DNA of 64,000 nucleotides from Hymenobacter sp. BT559 (GCF_017571525.1 NZ_JAGETY010000006.1:62001-126000); one strand, 5' to 3'. Numbered from the stretch's first letter, positions 27,567 through 34,608 are shown. Made by a program: numbers and translations. Notes: generated from the letters alone by a model not told the origin.

Positions 27567-27598
27567 AAAAGCCCCGGCGCTGCTGCGCCGGGGCTTTT
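27567..27598 (+). terminator. Terminator of the kelch-DUF4270 unit
   Basis: The 14-bp perfect stem AAAAGCCCCGGCGC / GCGCCGGGGCTTTT with loop TGCT. Confidence 0.85.
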
Positions 27599-27672
27599 GC
27601 TTTGGTAAGCCATTTAAACTCGACTTCCTGCGCTTTCGGGAGACTTTTTGGCGGAATGACTGTTAGCCTAAA

Positions 27673-28401
27673 GTGTCTGACCAGCTTTTGCCGCCCGCCC
27701 CGCGCCCCGACCTGCTTCGGGTGTCGTATGATGATTACCGCGCCCTGCCCGCCATCGCCAACTCTGACTTATCGCGCCTGCGCGATGCCCTTGATGGCCG
27801 GCCCCCACGCGTCGACTCGGGCTCGGGGGCACTGAGCTTTGGTACTGCCTTTCATACAGCGCTGCTTGAGCCAACCGACTACCAGCCCGGCCAGCCTGGC
27901 CTCAACGATACGCTCATCTGGTGGCTCGTAGAGGGCGTGAAGCTCAATACCGAGCTCAACCGCCTACTCGAAAATGGACTGACCGAGCGCAGCGCCCTCT
28001 TCACCGAGCCTACCACCGATACGCTGTGCAAGCTGCGCGCTGACCTTGTGCTCGACCAGCCCGGCCAGCTCTACACCGTCATCGACTTTAAGACTACCAT
28101 GGCCCGCGATGCCGAGCATTTCCGTTGGCAGTGCTCGGCCTACGACTACGACCGCCAGGCTGCCTTCTATACCGATGCGCTTCGGGCCGACCGCTTTTTG
28201 CTGGTAGGCGTGCAAAAGGTTGAGCCTTTCGGAGTTTTTCCTATCGAAGTGCCCGCCGCCATGCTAGCCGAGGGGCGTCGCAAATACCTGCACCTGCTCA
28301 AGTTGCTGCGAGCCCCCGCTACGGCGCCAGCCTACCGGGCCCAGGCTGTGCAGGCTGCTGCTCTGGCGCTTGGGCACGGGGGGCCTAGCCCTGAAGGCTA
28401 G
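27673..28401 (+). CDS. RecE-like PD-(D/E)XK nuclease-domain protein
   Basis: A 242-residue protein matching the exodeoxyribonuclease VIII / DUF3799-type PD-(D/E)XK nucleases. It starts from a GTG at 27673. The opening YDDYRALPAIANSDLSRL and SFGTAFHTALLEP are family blocks. The core reads LRADLVL ... TVIDFKTT, giving the Asp and the D-x-K of the active site, then QAAFYTDAL. RecE-type nucleases resect double-stranded DNA for recombination and are often phage-borne. Here no RecT or other phage gene is nearby, so this may be a domesticated or stand-alone copy. Confidence 0.75.
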   Translation: MSDQLLPPAPRPDLLRVSYDDYRALPAIANSDLSRLRDALDGRPPRVDSGSGALSFGTAFHTALLEPTDYQPGQPGLNDTLIWWLVEGVKLNTELNRLLENGLTERSALFTEPTTDTLCKLRADLVLDQPGQLYTVIDFKTTMARDAEHFRWQCSAYDYDRQAAFYTDALRADRFLLVGVQKVEPFGVFPIEVPAAMLAEGRRKYLHLLKLLRAPATAPAYRAQAVQAAALALGHGGPSPEG

Positions 28402-28469
28402 CCAGCAGGGGCAGTAGGTGCGAGCGGTATTCCACTAGCCGCAATTCAGTAAAACGCCTGGCCTCTTTG

Positions 28470-29471
28470 CTAAAGGCCTTCGTGCCCACTAGCTGAGAGC
28501 TCGCGTAGAAACTGACGTAGGCTGCTAGGCTCCTGAAGATGCCGCACCAGCTGTATCAGGTAGTCGGTTTCGGCTCGCAAGCTGCGTTTTATTTCGCGCA
28601 GCCGGGTGCGCTGCTGCTTTTCGGAGCCGCTCCAAGGCGCGTTCTCTTCGGGCCGGCGCGCAGCTGCCAGCTGCTGGCTTAGTTGGGCTTGCTGCTGCGC
28701 CAGGGCCTCAGTATAGCGCTTTAAGAGGTCTTCGGCCTCGGCACTGGGTGAGGCAGCTGCCTCCGCAGTAGCTAGCAGCGAGAGTAGCGCCGCCAAGTCG
28801 TTGGCCGCATAGGCGGCCGTAATTTGTTGCATAAGCGCCGTTTGGGCCTGCTGCGCCGCGGCATTGGCCTGGGCGGCGCGGTCGGGATGATGCAGGCGGG
28901 CTAGCTGGCGATAGGCGGCTTTGGTGTTAACCAGCAACGCCTCGTTTTCTTGCGCAGTGGTTTTGGCCTGGGCAACCCTGGCTTGCTGGCGCTGCTGCCG
29001 GCGGCGAGTCTGGGCGGCGGCTGCGGCCTGCTCGTGGGGCAGCGGCTCAGCACTGGCTAGGGGGGCGCCCACTGCGGGTTCCGCTTCTACTGGTGGTAGA
29101 GGCGGAGCGTAGCGAGCCAGAATATCGGTTTCTTCTTCGCCGAAGCGTGCTTGCAAGCTACGTGCATTATATACCAGCAACTCGGTTACTTGCTGTTCTT
29201 CCGCGCGGTTGAGGTAGCCACTTAGCAACGCGGCTTCTAAGGGCGCATACAATGCCCGGCGGGCAGCTACGGCGGCTGCGGCCACCGGCCCCACCTGCTG
29301 CCAATAGGCCTGCCGGATAGCTGCTTGACTAGCCTGCAGGCGCTGCAGCTGCCCACGAAGCTCTTCCACTTCTTGCAGGGCATGGCGAAAAGCGAGCTGC
29401 GCCGGAGAGCTGGCTGGTGCGGCGTCTACCCGGTCGGGCAGCCAATGGCGTTCGGGTAGGGTATCAGTCAC
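28470..29471 (-). CDS. J-domain-containing protein
   Basis: A 333-residue cytoplasmic protein, Ala- and Gln-rich with long coiled-coil stretches. A J-like domain at about 185-245 contains AYRQLARLHHPDRAAQ with the HPD triad that stimulates DnaK ATPase. The N-terminal half has heptad-like helices (ALQEVEELRGQLQRLQASQ). Its client is unknown. No ATG is available: the frame opens at a TTG at 29480, but that codon lies in a perfect -7 box (TAACTTTG). I therefore prefer the GTG at 29471, which sits where transcription should begin. Confidence 0.65.
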   Translation of the reverse strand: MTDTLPERHWLPDRVDAAPASSPAQLAFRHALQEVEELRGQLQRLQASQAAIRQAYWQQVGPVAAAAVAARRALYAPLEAALLSGYLNRAEEQQVTELLVYNARSLQARFGEEETDILARYAPPLPPVEAEPAVGAPLASAEPLPHEQAAAAAQTRRRQQRQQARVAQAKTTAQENEALLVNTKAAYRQLARLHHPDRAAQANAAAQQAQTALMQQITAAYAANDLAALLSLLATAEAAASPSAEAEDLLKRYTEALAQQQAQLSQQLAAARRPEENAPWSGSEKQQRTRLREIKRSLRAETDYLIQLVRHLQEPSSLRQFLRELSASGHEGL

Positions 29472-29477
29472 GAACCG

Positions 29478-29485
29478 CAAAGTTA
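29478..29485 (-). promoter_or_regulatory. -7 element of the J-domain gene
   Basis: TAACTTTG on the minus strand fully matches TAnnTTTG, with TTA 19 bases upstream. Its position makes the transcript start about at the GTG (29471), so the mRNA should be leaderless. Confidence 0.55.
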
Positions 29486-29629
29486 CAACAAAGCAAAACC
29501 CTGCTAATAGTAGTTTTATAAAAGCTCTGCGAGTAAATAAAACGAATAATTAGTTCGTTTTGCCAGGCCTTCTGCTAACAGTTATTTTGGAGTGAAATAA
29601 ATTTATTTTTAAAATAATTCTGCAATTAG

Positions 29630-29816
29630 TTGCGCAATTAAAATAATTGTCACAACTTTGTCGCACTAAATCCCTAAAGTCATGTATCGCCCCCTGTCAA
29701 ATCTCCGCAGCTTGGATAAGATGCAGCCAGAAAAACTGGTATGGCTCGGTACGTTTGCCTGATTTTAGCACCCGCTAAAACTGTTGCAACCCGAGCCCAC
29801 GAAGCTCGGGTTTTTT
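29630..29816 (+). ncRNA. Candidate small transcript with a 26-codon ORF
   Basis: TTG (29630-29632), 20 bases, then CAACTTTG (29653-29660) is a near-consensus promoter. A transcript from about 29667 would contain ATG..TGA at 29682-29762 (a 26-residue peptide beginning MYRPLSNLRS). The hairpin TTTTAGC-ACCC-GCTAAAA (29763-29780) follows, then a strong terminator, AACCCGAGC / GCTCGGGTT with a T-run (29788-29816). It may be a small RNA, a small-protein mRNA or an attenuated leader. It points toward the Ro60/RtcB region. Confidence 0.4.
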
Positions 29817-29924
29817 GTTGTTAGCCGGTTATCAGCCGCTTAGCTTTTCTCCCCCGATGCTCACTAGTCCTTGCTATTGCCAGTTTGAGTTGCCTCAGCA
29901 GCCGTCGGCCCAAAACCGGCTGAA

Positions 29925-30031
29925 GCACCATAGCTCGGTTTTTCTTCGTGTAGTCCGCCCCGATAATCGGCGGTAAACCTCAAACGCAAGAAAAAGCCCG
30001 GCCTTAAAAACCGGTTTTTTTGTTTTTTAAT
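29925..30031. other. AT/GC-alternating structured intergenic stretch
   Basis: AAAACCG / CGGTTTT with a T-run, CCGA-TAA-TCGG nested in CCGCC/GGCGG, and a palindrome AAAAACCGGTTTTT all lie close together. No open frame fits. Several small transcripts or terminators seem packed here. Confidence 0.35.
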
Positions 30032-30061
30032 TACCGAATAAAAAATGTTTTTTATTCGGTA
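30032..30061. repeat. Perfect 30-base AT-rich palindrome
   Basis: TACCGAATAAAAAA, TG, TTTTTTATTCGGTA: 14-base arms that match exactly around a two-base centre. It lies about 80 bases upstream of the TROVE start codon. It could act as an operator or as a terminator for upstream small RNAs. Confidence 0.6.
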
Positions 30062-30143
30062 GGGATAAGTATGTCTAATTGAAAAATAAATACTGGAGCC
30101 CTTTCCTGCTATTGCCTATTTTCCACTTCCGCCATCTCTCACC

Positions 30144-30510
30144 ATGCGTTTCAACTTTAACCTGCATAATAAAGCGGCACCGATTCGCAACCACGAAAAT
30201 GCACCTGTTTACCACTCTCGCCGGCGCTACAGCTGTACGCCGCCGTGGCTACGGCTGCCCTCAGCGACCAGCTTTACGAAAATGCCGATGGCCGGCTAGC
30301 CCGCCTGCGAGCACTGGTGGCCCAGAATGAGCCGCAGCTTGTGGCGCGGCTGGCAGTGTACGCCCGCGAGCAGCTGTACTTGCGCTCGGCGTGCGCGCCG
30401 AGCATGGTGTGGCCCTTATTGCTGGCTGGTCTGATAAGATATTCGGTGTGCTGGCGGCCCTCGAAAACGGCGATAGAGCTCTCCCCAAAATTCAGAAAAT
30501 CGAGCTGTAA
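30144..30510 (+). pseudogene. Decayed TROVE-domain (Ro60/Rsr) gene
   Basis: An ATG at 30144 opens MRFNFNLHNKAAPIRNHENA, the usual start of bacterial TROVE proteins. At about 30216 one C appears to be lost (CACCTCTCG would read HLS). After that point the +2 frame continues as PALQLYAAVATAALSDQLYE, ADGRLARLRALVAQNEPQLV and ARLAVYAREQLYLRS, a TROVE module. After about 30388 the reading changes frame again to a short tail, GWSDKIFGVLAALENGD..IEL and a stop at 30508-30510. I read this as the C-terminus joined after loss of some 400 codons. Intact Ro60 is a ring that binds misfolded RNA and Y RNA. Neither stop nor frame allows a full product here. Confidence 0.7.
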
Positions 30511-30549
30511 CCTACGCAACCCGGCCGGGCTAATCAAGCGGAACCCCCG

Positions 30550-30670
30550 GCCGCTACCGCTTTTGCCGGAATTGGTGCCGTAGCTAGGGCCTGCTTCGGG
30601 CCGTAGCGGGCTAATAGCTAATAATCCTTGCGGCAGGTGGCAAAGCCGGGTAGTCTTGGCACTTATTGCT
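30550..30670 (+). ncRNA. Y-RNA-like candidate A
   Basis: It holds the first copy of the shared core, GTGCCGTAG (30575-30583), seven bases, CTGCTTCG (30591-30598). TTTGCC upstream and GGCAAA downstream (about 30562-30568 and 30649-30655) can close a stem around it. A T-arm-like hairpin GCAGG-TTGTAAG-CCTGC follows at about 30715. It is not protein-coding as far as I can see. Strand is taken from the neighbours and is uncertain, since the core stem is readable on either strand. Confidence 0.4.
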
Positions 30671-30775
30671 CGATTTTTTGAGAATTGGCCAAATAATTGT
30701 TTTACGCTTTACAGGCAGGTTGTAAGCCTGCACGACTTAGGCAAACGGCTGACCCCCTAATGGCAGTCGCTGGCC

Positions 30776-30822
30776 GGAACGGCTACCCGCCGGGGCCTTG
30801 CTTGCTCCGGCGGCCCGTTCCA
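30776..30822. terminator. GC-rich hairpin between RNA candidates A and B
   Basis: GGAACGG..CGCCGGGG pairs with CTCCGGCG..CCGTTCC around CCTTGCTTG. It could end candidate A or be part of a larger RNA fold. Confidence 0.35.
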
Positions 30823-30839
30823 AACCAGTCGCATTTTCC

Positions 30840-30960
30840 TTTTGTGAGTGCCGTAGGCTGGCGCTACTTCGTGGTAACGTTTTCGGGTGCAAGGCTTTGT
30901 ACGCGCGGGGTCGAATCCTGGCGCTAGCCTGGGCTAGCGGCGGAAAAAACTGCGCCAGCC
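30840..30960 (+). ncRNA. Y-RNA-like candidate B
   Basis: The second copy of the core: GTGCCGTAG (30848-30856), seven bases, CTACTTCG (30864-30871), in which GTAG and CTAC form a short stem. A degenerate T-arm, GCGCGGGGTCGAATCCTGGCGC (split here as GCGCGGGG, TCGAAT, CCTGGCGC), lies at about 30901-30922. GGCTGGCGC in the core can pair with GCGCCAGCC at about 30951. Strand uncertain. Confidence 0.4.
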
Positions 30961-31106
30961 GCCTGTTGCCTCACTTCGCGGGAATACCTTCCGGGTGTCT
31001 TTCCCACCACCTTTTCTACCCTGGCCTAGCGCCGAAAACGCTTTCTGACTATGAAAACGCTTACGAGAACTCCATAGCTTTTCAACTGGGCCATACTCCG
31101 TAAGCT

Positions 31107-31143
31107 GCGCGGTAAGGCGGGCAGGTTCAAATCCTGCCCGCGC
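31107..31143 (+). ncRNA. tRNA minihelix-like element (acceptor plus T-arm only)
   Basis: GCGCGG (31107-31112) and CCGCGC (31138-31143) enclose an eight-base bulge and a canonical T-arm, GCAGG-TTCAAAT-CCTGC (31121-31137). The D and anticodon arms of a tRNA are missing, so this is not a working tRNA. It may be a T-arm module of a Y-RNA-type molecule or a tRNA remnant. Confidence 0.45.
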
Positions 31144-31154
31144 CCAATCATTCG

Positions 31155-31317
31155 GGGCCGGTGGCGAAACTGGTAGACGCACAGCTTCTTAAGCGGTCCG
31201 GTGCCAATTGCCTCATACTCATAATAGTACTGGTTTGGGTGCCGTAGCCCGGCCCTACTTCGCGCTGTTAATGCCCAGGACGCGGGTTCGAGTCCCGCCA
31301 ATTGTTGCCTTGGCAAC
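31155..31317 (+). ncRNA. Y-RNA-like candidate C, built on a tRNA-Leu scaffold
   Basis: It begins as a tRNA-Leu: GGGCCGG, then the D-arm TGGCGAAACTGGTAGACGC, a weak anticodon-like arm around CTTAAG and GGTGCCAATTG. About 71 bases then hold the third core copy, GTGCCGTAG (31239-31247), seven bases, CTACTTCG (31255-31262), closed by TTTGGG/CCCAGG. A canonical T-arm, GCGGG-TTCGAGT-CCCGC (31282-31298), follows. CAATTG before and after the insert can pair. GTTGCC-TT-GGCAAC ends the element. The acceptor ends do not pair as in a tRNA. Bacterial YrlA RNAs are known to mimic tRNAs in this way and to sit beside Ro60 and rtcB. Confidence 0.55.
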
Positions 31318-31432
31318 ACCCCGTGCGCCGCCTGCATTGCTCGGGCAGTTGTATCACTGGAGAATTCAGGAAGAGAAATAAAAAATCCCTCGCTTGTTAC
31401 TTCTTCATTTCCAATTTCAAGTTCGACAAATC

Positions 31433-32833
31433 ATGGCCTCGCAACTACGCGGCAACGACCTGCGGCAGCTCGGGTTTCCCGAAGGCCGCGCCATTGGGCT
31501 GGCGCTAGCCCAGCTGCAACGCAAAGAATTCAAGCGCCTTGCGCAAAACGAGCAGCTTACGCTGCTGAAAACCATTCTGGCTAGCCCCCAGGATTTTCTT
31601 ACCGACCTGGCCTGGAGCCACACGGCCGCCGCGCTGCTGCCGGCGCCGGCGCGGCACGTCGAGCTGGTGGCGCGCAAGGCGTACGCCACGTTCGGCGCCG
31701 AACACATCGACCAGAGCGCCATTCACCAAATGGAAACGGCCATGAAGCTGCCCGTGACGGTGGCCGGGGCTCTCATGCCCGACGCCCACCACGGCTACGG
31801 CCTGCCCATCGGGGGCGTGCTAGCCACTGATAATGCCGTGATTCCCTACGCCGTGGGTGTGGATATCGGCTGCCGCATGGCGCTGTCGGTGTTCGACCTG
31901 CCAGCCAAATACCTCACCCAGCGCACCCAGGAGCTGCGTAAAATCTTGCTCGACAACACCCGCTTCGGCAGCGGCCGGGGGTGGGAGCGGGGCCAGCGCC
32001 TGAGCCACGGTGTGCTCGACCGCGATGAGTTTCAGGCCGTGCCCTTCCTCAAAAACAAGCTTGCCACAGCTGCCGAGCAGCTCGGCACTTCGGGCTCGGG
32101 CAACCACTTCGTAGAGTTTGGGCTGGTCGACATCACCGACCCGGCCAATGAGTTGGGCCTGCCGCTGGGCCAGTACGTGGGCGTGCTCTCGCACTCGGGC
32201 TCGCGGGGCCTGGGTGCCAGTGTGGCCCAGCATTATACCGGCTTGGCCAAAGATGTGTGCAAGCTGCCCGCCGAGGCCCAGCACCTCGCTTGGCTAGGCC
32301 TCGACACCGAGGCTGGCCAGGAGTATTGGGCCGCCATGACCCTAGCCGGCGACTACGCCTCGGCCTGCCACGAGCACATTCACCGCCGGCTAGCCAAAGC
32401 GCTGGGCGAGAGGCCTCTGGCGAAAGTGGAAAACCACCACAACTTCGCTTGGAAGGAGCGTCTGGCCGATGGCCGCGAAGTCATCACGCACCGCAAAGGC
32501 GCCACGCCGGCCGGTGCCGGCGTGCTAGGGGTCATTCCGGGCTCGATGACAGCGCCCGGCTTTATTGTGCGCGGGCGCGGCGTGGCAGCTTCGCTCAGCT
32601 CGGCCTCGCACGGGGCCGGGCGCCTGCTGTCGCGCACTCGCGCCAAGGCCGAGCTGAGCGAGGCGCAGGTGCGTCGCCACTTGGCCGACCACGGCATCGA
32701 GCTCATCGGGGGCGGCCTCGACGAGGCGCCACAGGCCTACAAAGACATCCACACCGTGATGGCCAGCCAGCACGAGCTAGTGGAAGTGCTCGGCTCGTTC
32801 ACCCCAAAAATTGTGCGGATGGACGGGGCTTAA
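31433..32833 (+). CDS. rtcB: RtcB-family RNA ligase
   Basis: A 466-residue protein of the 3'-phosphate/5'-OH RNA ligase family, which repairs or splices RNA using GTP and manganese. Metal-site and active-site motifs are visible: DAHHGYGLPIGGVLA, GVDIGCRM with the Cys ligand, GTSGSGNHFVE, LSHSGSRGLG, ENHHNFAW and ASHGAGR carrying the histidine that takes GMP. About 90 residues precede the catalytic core. The frame begins at 31394, but the ATG at 31433 gives a sensible start. It lies directly behind the Y-RNA-like cluster and the dead TROVE gene, the classic Ro60-Y RNA-RtcB neighbourhood. Confidence 0.93.
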   Translation: MASQLRGNDLRQLGFPEGRAIGLALAQLQRKEFKRLAQNEQLTLLKTILASPQDFLTDLAWSHTAAALLPAPARHVELVARKAYATFGAEHIDQSAIHQMETAMKLPVTVAGALMPDAHHGYGLPIGGVLATDNAVIPYAVGVDIGCRMALSVFDLPAKYLTQRTQELRKILLDNTRFGSGRGWERGQRLSHGVLDRDEFQAVPFLKNKLATAAEQLGTSGSGNHFVEFGLVDITDPANELGLPLGQYVGVLSHSGSRGLGASVAQHYTGLAKDVCKLPAEAQHLAWLGLDTEAGQEYWAAMTLAGDYASACHEHIHRRLAKALGERPLAKVENHHNFAWKERLADGREVITHRKGATPAGAGVLGVIPGSMTAPGFIVRGRGVAASLSSASHGAGRLLSRTRAKAELSEAQVRRHLADHGIELIGGGLDEAPQAYKDIHTVMASQHELVEVLGSFTPKIVRMDGA

Positions 32834-32924
32834 AAAACTTATAGACGAGCTAAATCCGGCCGGGCCGCCCACTTCGTAAAGTAAGGCAGGCTCATCAGAG
32901 CCGTGTTTTCATAGCTCAGAAAGC

Positions 32925-32952
32925 CCGTCGCCTTTGGCAGCGGGTTTTTTAT
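32925..32952 (+). terminator. Terminator of rtcB
   Basis: CCCG-TC-GCC / GGC-AG-CGGG, a stem with one mismatch, is followed by TTTTTT. Confidence 0.6.
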
Positions 32953-33494
32953 TTTTTAGGCTTTTCAGGGGCTGGCGGGCCGGGCAGCACGCGCACCGTG
33001 TCGCCCACCCGCAGGCGCCCTCCCTGAGCAATATGGGCCGTGAGGCCGCCGTGGCCGCGCATGGCATTGTAGCCGCCGGGGCCGAGCTCTTCTTCCATGC
33101 GCGAGCAGGGGTGGCACTCGCCGGTTATATCTAAAATAACTTCTTCCCCGATTTGAATCTGGCGGCCTTTCAGGGCAAGCAAGTTGAGCCCGCTCACCAC
33201 CAGGTTGCGGCGCAGGCGGCCCGGCGCCACCGGCTCGGCTAGCCCCAGATAGCCCGCTACCGCCGCCAAGTGCTCGTGCTGAATCAGCGTAATCTGGCGC
33301 TTGCCGCCCGGCCGGGGGCTAGCGTGGTCACCGGCCAGGTGGCGGTCAGTTAGTACTTCTGCCTCGGGCACCGCGTCAGGGGCTTCTCGGCGGGCCCGCC
33401 GCAGGCCAATCCATTCCAGTCGGCCTTCCTGGGGCAGAGTAGCCAGCAGCTGGGCTACCGTCGATTTATCATCGCCAAAAAAGGGAAAAGCCAT
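32949..33494 (-). CDS. MOSC-domain protein
   Basis: A 181-residue protein resembling stand-alone MOSC proteins (YiiM-like). It has RQITLIQHEHLAAVA, the loop LRRNLVVSGLNL and the conserved cysteine in TGECHPCSRME, followed by GYNAMRGHGGL. MOSC domains bind molybdopterin-type cofactor or act in sulfur and oxime-type reductions; no partner reductase is nearby. The C-terminus is Pro- and Lys-rich. Confidence 0.85.
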   Translation of the reverse strand: MAFPFFGDDKSTVAQLLATLPQEGRLEWIGLRRARREAPDAVPEAEVLTDRHLAGDHASPRPGGKRQITLIQHEHLAAVAGYLGLAEPVAPGRLRRNLVVSGLNLLALKGRQIQIGEEVILDITGECHPCSRMEEELGPGGYNAMRGHGGLTAHIAQGGRLRVGDTVRVLPGPPAPEKPKK

Positions 33495-33588
33495 AGCAGA
33501 CGGAAGAAAGGAACACGTAGGAGTACCGCCTGGGCGGCGGGTAGCCAGCCGCTAGGCCCCTATGCTACGTTTTGCTGGCTAAAATAGT

Positions 33589-34053
33589 CTACAGCTCATC
33601 AGGCGTGCCGAAGCCTTCCCGAATTTCGGGGTGACTGATTTGCCCACCCAGGTTACCCGCTCGCGCTAGCAGGCCAAAACTCAGCACCGCGCCCAGCAGC
33701 GTGCCCCAGGCCAGCTGCCGGGCCCGCGGCGCCCCGGGCTGCCGCTGGGCCAGCCCTAGCAGGGCCAGGGTGCCCGTAGCCACCAGCACCCAATAGCCCA
33801 GCCGCGCCGCCTGCGCGTGGTTTTGAATAAGTGCTTGGCTCACGCGCGGCATGTCTTTAACGACCTGCGCCGCGCCGGGGCCAGTGAGCTGGGCCGGCAG
33901 CCCGAGCGCCACGCCCAGTACCAGCGCCCAGAGCCCCGCGCGCAACACGGCATCTTGCCGCTTCAGCAGGCCGGCCGCCAGTAGCAGCGCGCCCGCTAAG
34001 GCTCCAAAAATGGGTGTATGATTGAACAGGAGGTGCCAGTGCGCTTGGTTCAT
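33589..34053 (-). CDS. Four-helix conserved membrane protein
   Basis: A 154-residue hydrophobic protein with four likely transmembrane helices. It opens with MNQAHWHLLFNHTPIFGALAG, split as HLLFNHTP within helix 1. Conserved histidines lie at its start and in the loop after helix 2 (LIQNHAQAARLGYW). Proteins with the L-H-L-x-x-N-H-x-P opening are common in Bacteroidota, but I know no function. The histidines could bind heme or metal; that is a guess. It faces the MOSC gene after a 94-base gap on the same strand. Confidence 0.6.
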   Translation of the reverse strand: MNQAHWHLLFNHTPIFGALAGALLLAAGLLKRQDAVLRAGLWALVLGVALGLPAQLTGPGAAQVVKDMPRVSQALIQNHAQAARLGYWVLVATGTLALLGLAQRQPGAPRARQLAWGTLLGAVLSFGLLARAGNLGGQISHPEIREGFGTPDEL

Positions 34054-34137
34054 GCTTGAAGGAAAGCCCGCGCCAGCTAAGAAGGCCAGGGGCCCGCAAA
34101 GGTAGCAAGGGCCCTAGCCGTAAGGGGGCGCGGCTGG

Positions 34138-34608
34138 CTAGTCGTTGCGGTGGGCGGCCAGCTTCTCGTGGTGGTTATCTTCCGCCTCTTCTACCGAATG
34201 GGTTTCGCCCAAGTCGTTGTCGGCCTTTGCTTTATCGGCTAGCAGACAATAAAACTGGTGAATAAGTCGAATTTCCTCCTCCGAAAAATCCTGCGCGTTG
34301 ATGAGGCGATTGCTAGCCCCTTTGGTAGCCGCAATCAGCTCATTGAGCTTGAGATGCAACACCAGCGAATCTTTGTTCTGCGCGCGCTGGATGAGAAAGA
34401 CCATCAAAAACGTTATGATGGTTGTGCCCGTGTTAATGACAAGCTGCCAGGTTTCAGAATACTTGAAAAGTGGCCCCGCCACTGCCCATAGCAGTACAAT
34501 GCCTACCGCGCCTACAAACACAGCCGTGGTGCCCGAGTACTTGGTGATTTGTTCGGCTAAGCGGCCGAAAAAGGAAGCTTTGTTGGTAGATTGGGTAGAA
34601 TCAGGCAT
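34138..34608 (-). CDS. Low-affinity iron permease family protein
   Basis: A 156-residue protein of the family named after yeast Fet4. Two membrane helices are clear: VFVGAVGIVLLWAVAGPLF and TIITFLMVFLIQ. They are joined by the signature KYSETWQLVINTGTTIITF, followed by RAQNKDSLVLHLKLNEL. The C-terminal 60 residues are soluble and charged. Despite the family name, transport by these short bacterial proteins is not well shown. The frame extends to 34737, but the ATG at 34606-34608 (MPDSTQS) is the natural start. Confidence 0.8.
   Translation of the reverse strand: MPDSTQSTNKASFFGRLAEQITKYSGTTAVFVGAVGIVLLWAVAGPLFKYSETWQLVINTGTTIITFLMVFLIQRAQNKDSLVLHLKLNELIAATKGASNRLINAQDFSEEEIRLIHQFYCLLADKAKADNDLGETHSVEEAEDNHHEKLAAHRND

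Noticed and set aside
29925-29960. A fourth copy of the GTGCCGTAG-N7-CTACTTCG core
   Set aside because: GCACCATAG-N7-TTTCTTCG has the right spacing but five differences, and ATAG/TTTC cannot form the short stem.
30245-30583. Separate 112-residue protein gene
   Set aside because: It is the mid part of the broken TROVE gene, which continues upstream by one lost base; the tail after about 30388 is out of frame.
30697-31103. Small ORFs of 76 and 101 codons between the TROVE remnant and rtcB
   Set aside because: They overlap the repeated RNA cores and T-arm-like elements, and show no conserved protein motif or usual start context.
31155-31317. A normal tRNA-Leu gene
   Set aside because: The D- and T-arms are good but the acceptor ends do not pair and a 71-base insert interrupts the molecule.
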